Part shown: positions 1 to 6,462 of the stretch, in pieces
How positions within the stretch are numbered: the first letter of the stretch is position 1
Layout: each line of letters opens with the position of its first letter
Origin: an uncultured Acetatifactor sp.
Lineage (GTDB): Bacteria > Bacillota > Clostridia > Lachnospirales > Lachnospiraceae
DNA length: 11,542 nucleotides
Direction: 5' to 3'
Assembly: GCA_910578995.1 (NCBI GenBank)
Contig: CAJTSY010000015.1
Location: forward strand, 18,138-29,679
The notes under the pieces: model-generated
The model's input: only the letters and a program-made list of their open reading frames with translations
Told to the model about the DNA's origin: nothing
The model's database searches: none
Program-made: the position numbers and the translations under genes

Positions 1-1558
1 GGTGGCACAGGTTCTGCCCAATTATGTGGAGACAAAGCTAAAACCTGTTTCCAGGGAGAAAATCCACCGGAGGATCAGGGGGGAACTGTATCGTAAGGCG
101 GCCGAAATCGACTTGAAAAACTACGATGATCCTGAATTCTACAACGAATTTGTCTGGGCCATGGGGGAAGCGGCCAATCGGGTGGAAGCGGTAATCGGAA
201 GCTGTGCCGCCTTGATTGGGGAGACCGCGGGCATTTGCGTGGTTTCGGGCTATGTGCTGAGCCAGGACAGGTTCGGGCTCCTGCTCACCGGCATCTCAGT
301 GGTGATTTTATTGTTCCTGACCAACCTTTATAACAGGCGCAGGATGAAATTGCGGGAGAAAATCAAGCATCTGGAGAGAAAGCTGGATTACATAAGCAGG
401 GTGTTTTATCTGCCGGAATACGCCAAGGAACTGCGCCTGAACCGGATAAAGCCAAGGCTGTATGAGGAATTCCATGAGGCCTCAGGGCAGATTCGGGAGA
501 TTACCGGAAGGGAAACCCGCAGACTGCAGATATTGAAAATGGGGATCCGGTATGGCTCTAATACACTGTTGATCGAAGGCGTATACCTTACATACCTGCT
601 GTTTCAGACGATTGTAAAGGGCGCCTTTGGGTACGGCACGGCAGTGACATTATACAATTCCTGCGGAAATCTGAAGACCTGTTCCCGGGGACTGGCCGAG
701 GTGCTGACGGAAATCCCGGAACACGGGCGTTATATTGAAAAAATACGGCATTTTCTGAATTATCCAGTGGAAATCTGTCATAGAGAAGACGCGCAGGCTG
801 TGGCGGATGAACTGAATGAATTGAACCTCGAACATGTCTCGTTCTCTTATCCTGGCGGAACACCTGTCTTAAAGGATGTCAGCCTGACAATCAAAAGGGG
901 AGAGCGGATTGCCCTGGTTGGCTACAACGGGGCAGGGAAAACGACTCTGGTGAAGCTTCTGATGCGGCTTTACGATGTGACGGCAGGAAAAATCACCCGC
1001 AACGGAACCGACGTCAGGGATCTGAAGCTTGGGGAATACAGGGGACAGTTTGCCACACTGTTTCAGGATTATCAGCTGTTTACGGCGACGCTTGGCCAGA
1101 ACATTGTCATGGACAGGGTGCCCATAGAGGAAGGGAAGGCGGAACCACTGCTTCGGAAAAGCGGATTTGATAAAAAATTTGCCGGACTGCCGAAAGGGTA
1201 TGATACGCCCCTGACCAGGGAATTTGAGGAGGACGGCATGTCCTTTTCCGGCGGCGAGGCCCAGATGGCGGGCATCTGCAGAAGCCTTTATCAGGATGCG
1301 CCCGTCATTGTACTGGATGAACCTTCCAGTGCTCTGGACCCTTTGAGCGAGTACAATCTCAACCATACCATGATGACTCTGGGGCGGGATAAAACGGTGA
1401 TTTTCATTTCACACAGGCTTTCGACTACCAGATTGGCTGACAGGATTTATATGTTTGAGGAAGGACGGATTGTGGAGGAAGGAACTCATGAGGAATTGAT
1501 GGGGCTGGATGGAAAATATGCCGCCATGTTCCGGCTGCAGATGGAGAAGTACCGGTGA
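1..1558 (+). CDS. ABC exporter, fused membrane and ATPase domains (5' end cut by window)
   Basis: ATP-driven membrane exporter half-transporter of the ABCB/peptide-exporter type, expected to work as a dimer in the cytoplasmic membrane; substrate unknown. Counting from the GTG at position 2, hydrophobic membrane segments lie at about residues 64-86, 91-110 and 188-205. The nucleotide-binding domain starts near 275: Walker A GYNGAGKTT (about 307-315), Q-loop Gln355, signature SFSGGEAQ (414-421), Walker B VIVLDE ending in Asp439 and catalytic Glu440, a SALD D-loop, and switch His471. All ATPase motifs are intact; the signature reads FSGGE rather than the textbook LSGGQ. Only 518 residues are visible against roughly 580-600 in this family, and the frame is open to the window edge, so the first membrane helices lie upstream and the GTG at 2 is probably not the true start. 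A terminator follows 55 bases after the stop, so this is the last gene of its unit. Confidence 0.9.
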   Translation, partial: VAQVLPNYVETKLKPVSREKIHRRIRGELYRKAAEIDLKNYDDPEFYNEFVWAMGEAANRVEAVIGSCAALIGETAGICVVSGYVLSQDRFGLLLTGISVVILLFLTNLYNRRRMKLREKIKHLERKLDYISRVFYLPEYAKELRLNRIKPRLYEEFHEASGQIREITGRETRRLQILKMGIRYGSNTLLIEGVYLTYLLFQTIVKGAFGYGTAVTLYNSCGNLKTCSRGLAEVLTEIPEHGRYIEKIRHFLNYPVEICHREDAQAVADELNELNLEHVSFSYPGGTPVLKDVSLTIKRGERIALVGYNGAGKTTLVKLLMRLYDVTAGKITRNGTDVRDLKLGEYRGQFATLFQDYQLFTATLGQNIVMDRVPIEEGKAEPLLRKSGFDKKFAGLPKGYDTPLTREFEEDGMSFSGGEAQMAGICRSLYQDAPVIVLDEPSSALDPLSEYNLNHTMMTLGRDKTVIFISHRLSTTRLADRIYMFEEGRIVEEGTHEELMGLDGKYAAMFRLQMEKYR

Positions 1559-1612
1559 TTTTATTATGAATGCTTTGCTTTTGCAGGAGCTATGTGAAGG
1601 CTGAGCGGTATC

Positions 1613-1651
1613 GCGCCCGTGGGAGAAAATTCTGCGGGCGCTTTTCATTTT
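1613..1651 (+). terminator. Rho-independent terminator of the ABC exporter gene
   Basis: A 7-bp GC-only stem, GCGCCCG (1613-1619) with CGGGCGC (1635-1641), is extended inward by two wobble pairs and one G-C pair. It is followed immediately by TTTTCATTTT. Placed 55 bases after the ABC exporter stop codon, it has the form and position of an intrinsic terminator. Confidence 0.8.
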
Positions 1652-1837
1652 ATGGTACCAGGCCGCTATTGTTTATCTTTTGTGTCTGTTGTCCTTTTTG
1701 CTGTCCTAAGTCAGATGATTTCTTTAGTTATTATAATAGAATTGATGATATGTGAGTATACGGAACGTAGTTGCGTTAGGCGGAGTTGCATGATGAAACA
1801 ATATAAAGCTGAATCTGCGGAAGCCGCATACAAACCA
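1652..1837. other. Intergenic stretch, no gene seen
   Basis: Between the exporter terminator and the repressor promoter I see no coding region with a ribosome site. It holds a TATAAT at 1732-1737 without a matching -35 element and a small TGCGG/CCGCA hairpin near 1817-1829. The short open frames here have no start context or recognisable product. Confidence 0.5.
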
Positions 1838-1866
1838 TTGACAAAATCCTCTATATCATGTAGACT
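1838..1866 (+). promoter_or_regulatory. Vegetative (SigA-type) promoter of the repressor-peptidase operon
   Basis: A perfect -35 TTGACA (1838-1843), a 17-base spacer and -10 TAGACT (1861-1866) lie 40 bases upstream of the repressor start codon. The -10 overlaps the right edge of the first palindromic operator (1850-1864), so repressor bound there should block RNA polymerase directly. Confidence 0.8.
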
Positions 1867-1889
1867 ATATTTATTCTATATGATGTAGA
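1850..1889. promoter_or_regulatory. Paired BlaI/MecI-like operators
   Basis: Two 15-bp palindromes, TCTATATCATGTAGA (1850-1864) and TCTATATGATGTAGA (1875-1889), are identical except for the central base. Their centres are 25 bp apart. Each has the form CTAYAT-N-ATGTAG, close to the TACA...TGTA core of BlaI/MecI operators (established for that family). The first covers the spacer and -10; the second lies over the expected transcription start. They sit directly before the BlaI-like gene, which implies autoregulation (inference). Confidence 0.75.
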
Positions 1890-1906
1890 GGAAAGGGAGG
1901 AAACCT

Positions 1907-2260
1907 ATGCCTACAATGGGGATGCTGGAATCTCGTTTTGCGGATATCATCTGGAGCCATGAGCCGCTGGCATCCAGAGAGCTTGTTAAAATGGCGGAGA
2001 AGGAGCTAAAATGGAAGCCAACTACCTCCTACACCGTTCTGAAGAGACTGTGTGAGCGGGGGATTTTCAGGCTTCAGGACAAAACGGTCACATCGCTTAT
2101 CTCCCGGGAAGCGTTCTACGGGATGAAGAGCGAGGAGTTTGTGGAGGAGACTTTTCATGGCTCCCTGCCGGCGTTTATCACTGCTTTTGGCACACGGAAG
2201 AAATTATCCGATGAGGAAGTAGAGGAACTGAAGAAACTTATCGACGGGTTGAGGAGGTGA
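1907..2260 (+). CDS. BlaI/MecI-family winged-helix repressor
   Basis: A cytoplasmic dimeric repressor that should bind the paired palindromes just upstream and shut off its own operon until it is cleaved or released by the partner membrane protease. The 117-aa length fits the family. The N-terminal winged helix spans about residues 6-64; the stretch KPTTSYTVLKRLCERG (37-52) matches the family recognition helix (TTYTVLxRLxxKG pattern). The acidic, helical C-terminal part (about 75-117) is the expected dimerisation and cleavage region. The ATG at 1907 is chosen because GGGAGG (1895-1900) lies 6 bases upstream. The next gene starts 4 bases after the stop, and its ribosome site AGGAGGTGA overlaps this stop codon, so the pair is co-transcribed and probably translationally coupled. 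The DNA targets beyond its own operon are unknown. Confidence 0.9.
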   Translation: MPTMGMLESRFADIIWSHEPLASRELVKMAEKELKWKPTTSYTVLKRLCERGIFRLQDKTVTSLISREAFYGMKSEEFVEETFHGSLPAFITAFGTRKKLSDEEVEELKKLIDGLRR

Positions 2261-2264
2261 TTCC

Positions 2265-5159
2265 ATGTTTATTTATACATTTTTGCCCGGACTGCTGAAT
2301 ATGAGCCTTACTGCGGGTGTGGTCATCCTGTTTGTATTGCTGTTGCGGCTTCTGCTGAAAAAGGCACCCAAAGTGATTTCCTATGCGCTGTGGGGTATTG
2401 TGCTTTTCCGGCTGTTATGCCCGGTTTCCATTCAGTCTGACCTGTCGCTGTTTCGCCTGCTGGATACCCCGGTAACCGCAAATGACACTATAACAAGCCG
2501 TATTGAATATATCCCGTCCGATATCGTCCGCGCCGAAACGCCGCCCGTGAGCCCTGCCGTTCCGGGTACCGGGGATGTAGCCGGCGGCATGCCGCAGGGA
2601 GGGACAAACGGAGGTGTCCTGCCGCCGGGAGAGGCAACCGGTGATGCATTGCCGCAAGGAGGGGCAACCGGAGACGGAATGTCGCAGGGGGGGACAACCG
2701 GACGTGTCCTGCCGCAAGGAGGAACAACCGGCGGTGTATTGCCCCATGAAACTGCCCAACTGGCTGTAGGCCCGTTTGAAGTTCCCATGACGATTGCCGC
2801 CTGTGTCTGGATGACAGGCGCCCTGGCAATGGTCCTCTATACGGCTGTATCCTGTATACGGCTTCGGAGGAAACTGCTCACCGCTTCTTTACTGCGGGAC
2901 AATATATACCTGGCTGACGAAATTACGTCACCTTTTGTCATGGGAGTGTTTCGGCCGAAAATCTTCCTGCCTTCCTCCATAAAGGAACGTGAACAGCCCT
3001 ATATTTTGGCCCATGAACAGCATCACATCAGCAGGTTTGACCATATTGTAAAGCCGTTGGCCTTTGCCGCATTGTGTGTTCACTGGTTTAACCCCCTGGT
3101 TTGGTGCGCTTTCATCCTGGCGGGAAAGGATATGGAAATGAGCTGTGACGAGGCTGTTGTCCGGAAAATGGGGGCGGATGTCCTGGCGGACTATACGGCA
3201 TCCCTGCTAAGCCTTGCCACCGGAAAGCACATTGCCGCCGGTATGTCTCCTGCATTCGGAGAGGGGGATGCCAAAGGACGCATCCGGAATCTGGCGAACT
3301 GGAAGAAGCCCGCTTTCTGGGTTGTACCCTTATCGGTGCTTGCCTGCGCCGCGGCAGCCGTCTGCTTCCTGACCAACCCCGGAAGGGATAAGTTTTCCCT
3401 CTGCATAGTTGTGCCTGCGGGGAGCCAGGCATCTATGGTGTATACCCATGAAGAGATTTCCCCGTTGGGAAACTATATCTATGTAATCGCCGGCGACGGA
3501 CTGGGAGATACGGAAGTTCAACTGAAGCCGGTAGAGGTAAAAACGGAAACCGCCTATGACGAGCCGGTTTACCTGACGCCGGGCATGCCCGTGAAGATGG
3601 AGGCGGAAAAGGGCGGATGGTTCAAAATCGGTGTGAATGTACAGAATCCTTCCGACGAGGAGAAAATCGTATATGTGGATGTAGAAAATGTCACGGTCCG
3701 CATTTCGGAAGTAAACGAACCGGAAACCTTCCTGATGGAAGCGGAAATTCTGGAAATCCATGACGGGTCTCTCCTTGTGGAACCTGTGGAAGGAAGCCCG
3801 GAACTGAACAGCGCTGATAAGATTGAAGTTCCTGTAATAAACAGGGACACCGTGCCAGAGCTGCAGGTTGGGGATATCATTGAAGTCTCGTATAGCGGGC
3901 AGATCCTCGAAACATATCCCGCGAGGCTGAGTGATGTGTACAGTATCAGAGTTATTTCGAAAAAGGTCATTATGAGGGAGGAGAAATCCAGGGAAGGACG
4001 CCATTCCGGAGAAGAAGGCCAATCCCCGGAAGAAGACCTTTCCGTGGAAACAAACACACTCTCCCTGAACGACGTCATTATGCTTTCTCAATACGGACAG
4101 GACTTAACCTGGTCAGATTTCGAACAGTACGATTATACGGAAGTGGGTTCCGGCCTGTACATCCGAAAGTACGAAATTGATGGAAGATTTAGGCTGTGGA
4201 TTGGCGGTGGCGGCCCGGACAGTGACCCCATGTATATTTATCTGGCATTGGCGGACGATTTTGAAACACGGATTGACATCCGGGACGGCGGCACCGAAGC
4301 ATTTATTGCAGAGCATTGTTCAGAAGATCCATTGACCGAAGCGGTTTACAACGCGATTCTGGAACACAATATGCCTGCCGGGCCGGACAGCCTGTACCAC
4401 TGTGCAAGCTTTGTCCTGTTGGATAAGGAGGAACTGTGCATTGACAGCGAGCCGTCCACACCCATGCAGGTGACAGCGTATGGCTTCGCACTGTATCAGG
4501 CGTATGAGTACTCCGGAGGTACATTCCATGAAGCGTCGGGAAGCTATATCCCTGTGGCTGTCTCCTTTGAAATCAGGGATGGCGAGTATAATCTCATCGA
4601 ATACTGGGAGCCTCGGGACGGCAGCTACTATGTGAAAGACATTCGGGACATATTTCCTGAAGCCGTTGAAGAGCAAGCCATAGACACACAAAAATATATT
4701 CTCACACAGAAGCAGGACTGCTATGCCCGGGCTGTGGAGCATGGCAGTGTGGACACCGACTCTGTTATCAAACAACTGTTCGAGACCATTGAGTCCTCGC
4801 CGGCGTATTCCTCTAACCCTGGCGATTACATCGATGAACACCTCATCCAGTACCGGGAACTGACTTTTTATGGCCGGTACACCCTGCGATACTGCTTCGG
4901 GCAGTTCCTGCAGGGCGGCCAGACCGGACTGCATGGGCATATCATGGCGTCAGTCTGCCGGGATATTTTGTTTTCGCGGGGGGAGGATGCTGTGGATGAG
5001 GATTCCGCCACCGGACAGGAATGGTTCGATGCCTTCAGAAGCAAAGCAGAAACGCTTGCCCTGGAGTACGGCGATGAGGACATGGCAGCGTATTATCCAG
5101 GGGCCTGGGTGCTTCTGCAGATGCTGTCCGGGGGCATGGATGCGCCTGCAGATGCCTGA
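2265..5159 (+). CDS. BlaR1/MecR1-like M56 membrane metallopeptidase with large C-terminal sensor region
   Basis: Membrane zinc protease that senses an external signal and is expected to inactivate the BlaI-like repressor encoded just upstream. Membrane segments lie at about residues 8-32, 37-56, 175-198 and 348-371, plus a hydrophobic stretch near 265-286. The zinc site is HEQHH (His250, Glu251, His254) followed by RFD and by MEMSCDEAVV (290-299), both M56 features. The loop between the second and third spans, external in BlaR1, carries five copies of a 10-residue repeat (109-158). After the last span come about 590 residues: a segment near 375-480 known from clostridial M56 proteins, a likely OB-like DUF3221-type segment (about 490-565), a charged linker (566-596), and further regions of unknown fold to residue 964. 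BlaR1 itself is about 600 residues and ends in a class D beta-lactamase-like domain, which I do not recognise here. The inducing ligand is therefore unknown and need not be a beta-lactam. Confidence 0.88.
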   Translation: MFIYTFLPGLLNMSLTAGVVILFVLLLRLLLKKAPKVISYALWGIVLFRLLCPVSIQSDLSLFRLLDTPVTANDTITSRIEYIPSDIVRAETPPVSPAVPGTGDVAGGMPQGGTNGGVLPPGEATGDALPQGGATGDGMSQGGTTGRVLPQGGTTGGVLPHETAQLAVGPFEVPMTIAACVWMTGALAMVLYTAVSCIRLRRKLLTASLLRDNIYLADEITSPFVMGVFRPKIFLPSSIKEREQPYILAHEQHHISRFDHIVKPLAFAALCVHWFNPLVWCAFILAGKDMEMSCDEAVVRKMGADVLADYTASLLSLATGKHIAAGMSPAFGEGDAKGRIRNLANWKKPAFWVVPLSVLACAAAAVCFLTNPGRDKFSLCIVVPAGSQASMVYTHEEISPLGNYIYVIAGDGLGDTEVQLKPVEVKTETAYDEPVYLTPGMPVKMEAEKGGWFKIGVNVQNPSDEEKIVYVDVENVTVRISEVNEPETFLMEAEILEIHDGSLLVEPVEGSPELNSADKIEVPVINRDTVPELQVGDIIEVSYSGQILETYPARLSDVYSIRVISKKVIMREEKSREGRHSGEEGQSPEEDLSVETNTLSLNDVIMLSQYGQDLTWSDFEQYDYTEVGSGLYIRKYEIDGRFRLWIGGGGPDSDPMYIYLALADDFETRIDIRDGGTEAFIAEHCSEDPLTEAVYNAILEHNMPAGPDSLYHCASFVLLDKEELCIDSEPSTPMQVTAYGFALYQAYEYSGGTFHEASGSYIPVAVSFEIRDGEYNLIEYWEPRDGSYYVKDIRDIFPEAVEEQAIDTQKYILTQKQDCYARAVEHGSVDTDSVIKQLFETIESSPAYSSNPGDYIDEHLIQYRELTFYGRYTLRYCFGQFLQGGQTGLHGHIMASVCRDILFSRGEDAVDEDSATGQEWFDAFRSKAETLALEYGDEDMAAYYPGAWVLLQMLSGGMDAPADA
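2589..2738 (+). repeat. Five in-frame 30-bp tandem repeats in the M56 peptidase gene
   Basis: Five consecutive 30-bp units encode variants of LPQGGTTGGV: MPQGGTNGGV, LPPGEATGDA, LPQGGATGDG, MSQGGTTGRV, LPQGGTTGGV, followed by a partial LPH. They lie in the loop between the second and third membrane spans. Units differ mainly at the last two residues and at silent sites, so the array is degenerate rather than a fresh expansion. Confidence 0.9.
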
Positions 5160-5363
5160 CGAATAAGAATCATGCTGCGGTAAAAAGGCAGTTCTACAGA
5201 GCGTAGGTTGCATTCTACGGGGATTCGGTATAGGATGAAAACAGCAGCAAACCAGACAAGCCCCGGGAAGTCTACAGATGCATCTGTGGTTAGACATTAT
5301 CCCGGATACATGGAGCCTGGGAGGGGCGCTGTGGAACAATCATTGAGAAAGGGGGCAATGAAT

Positions 5364-5837
5364 ATGGATCAGGTGAAAATCGGAAATTTCATTGCGCAGT
5401 GCCGGAAAGAAAAAAATATGACCCAGAAGCAGTTGGCGGAGGTGTTGGGAATCAGTGACAAGGCAATATCGAAGTGGGAGACAGGCAGGGGGCTGCCGGA
5501 GGCAGGCTGCATGGCACCGCTTAGCGAGGCCTTGGGAATCAGTGTAAACGAGCTGCTCACCGGGGAGCGGATTCCGGCTGAGGAATATCAGGAACGGGCT
5601 GAGGAAACCATGGTGGCCCTGGCGGAAATGAAAACAGAAGTAAAAAATTTAAAAGAGAAGGTGGGCTCAATGGATAAGGGTGTGAAGACAGGGATTGGTT
5701 TCGGGTCAGTACTGGCAATGGTTATATCCTATCACGCCTATGCTTCCATTGGATGGGCTATTTTTCATGGGATTCTGGGCTGGGCCTATGTGATTTATTA
5801 TCTGCTGAAGTATGCCGGGGGACTGGGGCCGCAATGA
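5364..5837 (+). CDS. XRE-family regulator with membrane-embedded C-terminus
   Basis: A 157-aa protein with a DNA-binding helix-turn-helix at about residues 6-61 (core TQKQLAEVLGISDKAISKW), a charged, probably coiled-coil segment (about 75-105), and a hydrophobic tail (about 108-150) able to form one or two membrane helices. This layout, a Cro/C1-type domain tethered to the membrane, is common in Firmicutes; the genes controlled and the signal are unknown. The frame is open further upstream, but the ATG at 5364 has the GAAAGGGGG ribosome site 8 bases before it and gives the family-typical start MDQVKIGNFI; the ATG at 5358 is too close to that site. It stands alone: 204 bases separate it from the peptidase gene and a terminator follows about 125 bases downstream. 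A perfect 14-bp palindrome upstream (5274-5287) might be its operator. Confidence 0.85.
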   Translation: MDQVKIGNFIAQCRKEKNMTQKQLAEVLGISDKAISKWETGRGLPEAGCMAPLSEALGISVNELLTGERIPAEEYQERAEETMVALAEMKTEVKNLKEKVGSMDKGVKTGIGFGSVLAMVISYHAYASIGWAIFHGILGWAYVIYYLLKYAGGLGPQ

Positions 5838-5960
5838 CTTCCGCGGCATTGGCAGGCTGTAGCCCTGAAAAAGAAAACAAAGGCAGAAAACACCTTAGAA
5901 TGGGGCGGGAAAATGAATAGCATACAATTTGAAATCATTTTTGTATAAGCAGATAAAGTC

Positions 5961-5988
5961 GGCAGGGAATAAAATCTCTGCCTTTTTT
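5961..5988 (+). terminator. Rho-independent terminator
   Basis: GGCAGGGA (5961-5968) pairs with TCTCTGCC (5975-5982), one G-T wobble, loop ATAAAA, followed by TTTTTT (5983-5988). It lies about 125 bases downstream of the XRE-type gene stop and is the best candidate for its transcript end. Confidence 0.85.
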
Positions 5989-5989
5989 C

Positions 5990-6127
5990 AAAGCTCTAGG
6001 GACCGCTGACCCTCTTGCAACCGTGTTCACTGTATTCTTTTCCGTGATGACGCTAATATATCTTTATCTGATTATTTATTGTGGCTTGAAACTGCGAAAA
6101 CTAAGGAAGAAATACACAAATGACTAA
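5990..6127 (+). pseudogene. Possible remnant of a membrane-protein gene
   Basis: An open frame without a good start or ribosome site runs from inside the terminator to the TAA at 6125-6127. Its end reads as one hydrophobic helix followed by a basic tail: TVFFSVMTLIYLYLIIYC, then GLKLRKLRKKYTND. The positive-inside pattern looks like the C-terminal end of a real membrane protein. Possible starts (GTG 6023, ATG 6047) lack a Shine-Dalgarno sequence, so a decayed fragment is more likely than a working gene. The parent family is not recognised, and a chance hydrophobic frame in AT-rich DNA is possible. Confidence 0.25.
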
Positions 6128-6213
6128 TGGACACTATGTCCCGTTTGTGGTAGCAAAAATCGTGGCAGTTTGATATTAAAACATAAAGTAGAATTTGGGA
6201 GGAGGGATGAAGT

Positions 6214-6312
6214 ATGGTTGGTGATTTTCTAGGCGCGGCATATCCGTGGATTATATTGGGAGTATTTGTTGCATTTTCCTGTGCCTTTATGAACAGAAGA
6301 AAAAGGAAATAA
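6214..6312 (+). CDS. Small single-span membrane protein (32 aa)
   Basis: A 32-codon gene. The ATG at 6214 is preceded by GGGAGGAGGG (6197-6206), with AGGAGG ending 8 bases before the start, an excellent ribosome site that points to real translation. The product begins MVGDFLGAAYPW, has one hydrophobic helix (about residues 9-26) and ends in the basic tail MNRRKRK, so it should insert with its C-terminus in the cytoplasm. Small one-helix proteins of this form occur in Firmicutes as accessory subunits, regulators or toxins; nothing here decides among these, and no antisense RNA or antitoxin is evident. It lies alone between the XRE-type gene and the collagen-like operon. A nearby ATG (6207) gives only five codons and is not the start. 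Confidence 0.6.
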   Translation: MVGDFLGAAYPWIILGVFVAFSCAFMNRRKRK

Positions 6313-6327
6313 CAGGTGGAGGACGGA

Positions 6328-6369
6328 AGGCTGCCCATCTTCGGCAGGTGCTGTCAGGCCGGTGATATC
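6328..6369 (-). pseudogene. Relic of a COG3044-type ATPase gene
   Basis: This 42-base stretch matches positions 10086-10127 of the ATPase gene at the right end of the window, without gaps, at 35 of 42 bases and in the same orientation. Read on the minus strand it encodes DITGLTAPAEDGQP; the intact gene has DITRLTALTEDGQP. Some similarity continues about ten bases to the left (a shared CAGGT), then is lost; nothing matches to the right of 6369. It is non-coding now: a leftover of a second copy, or a footprint of a rearrangement. Confidence 0.6.
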
Positions 6370-6382
6370 ATAGTATTCAAAA

Positions 6383-6411
6383 ACAAAAAAATCATTCATG
6401 CATATAATTTA
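6383..6411 (+). promoter_or_regulatory. SigK-like sporulation promoter of the collagen-like operon
   Basis: An AC pair (6383-6384), a 16-base spacer and CATATAATT (6401-6409) match the SigK pattern AC-N16/17-CATANNNTA with one mismatch at the last base. The same sequence contains TATAAT (6403-6408) but no TTGACA-like -35 at the right distance, which favours a sporulation sigma factor. The start codon lies about 55 bases downstream. SigK control would fit a spore-surface operon; the call rests on short motifs. Confidence 0.45.
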
Positions 6412-6462
6412 TACTAATAGGAAGCAATAACGCACAATGTCAAATATGAATGAGGTGATTTT

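Noticed and set aside
1732..1737. TATAAT as a second promoter upstream of the repressor
   Set aside because: No TTGACA-like element at 16-18 bases upstream, and a complete promoter with operators exists at 1838-1866.
1570..1888. Short plus-strand open frames after the ABC exporter
   Set aside because: They run across the terminator and the repressor promoter, lack ribosome sites, and show no protein-like pattern.
2589..2738. 30-bp regular repeats resembling a CRISPR array
   Set aside because: Units are contiguous without spacers and encode an in-frame peptide repeat inside the protease gene.
5208..5363. Upstream extension of the XRE-type protein (start at TTG 5208 or ATG 5358)
   Set aside because: The extra residues resemble no HTH protein; the ribosome site GAAAGGGGG fits ATG 5364.
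5922..5946. ATACAA/TTGTAT inverted repeat near the terminator
   Set aside because: Only six AT-rich pairs around a 13-base loop; no regulator or start site nearby to give it meaning.
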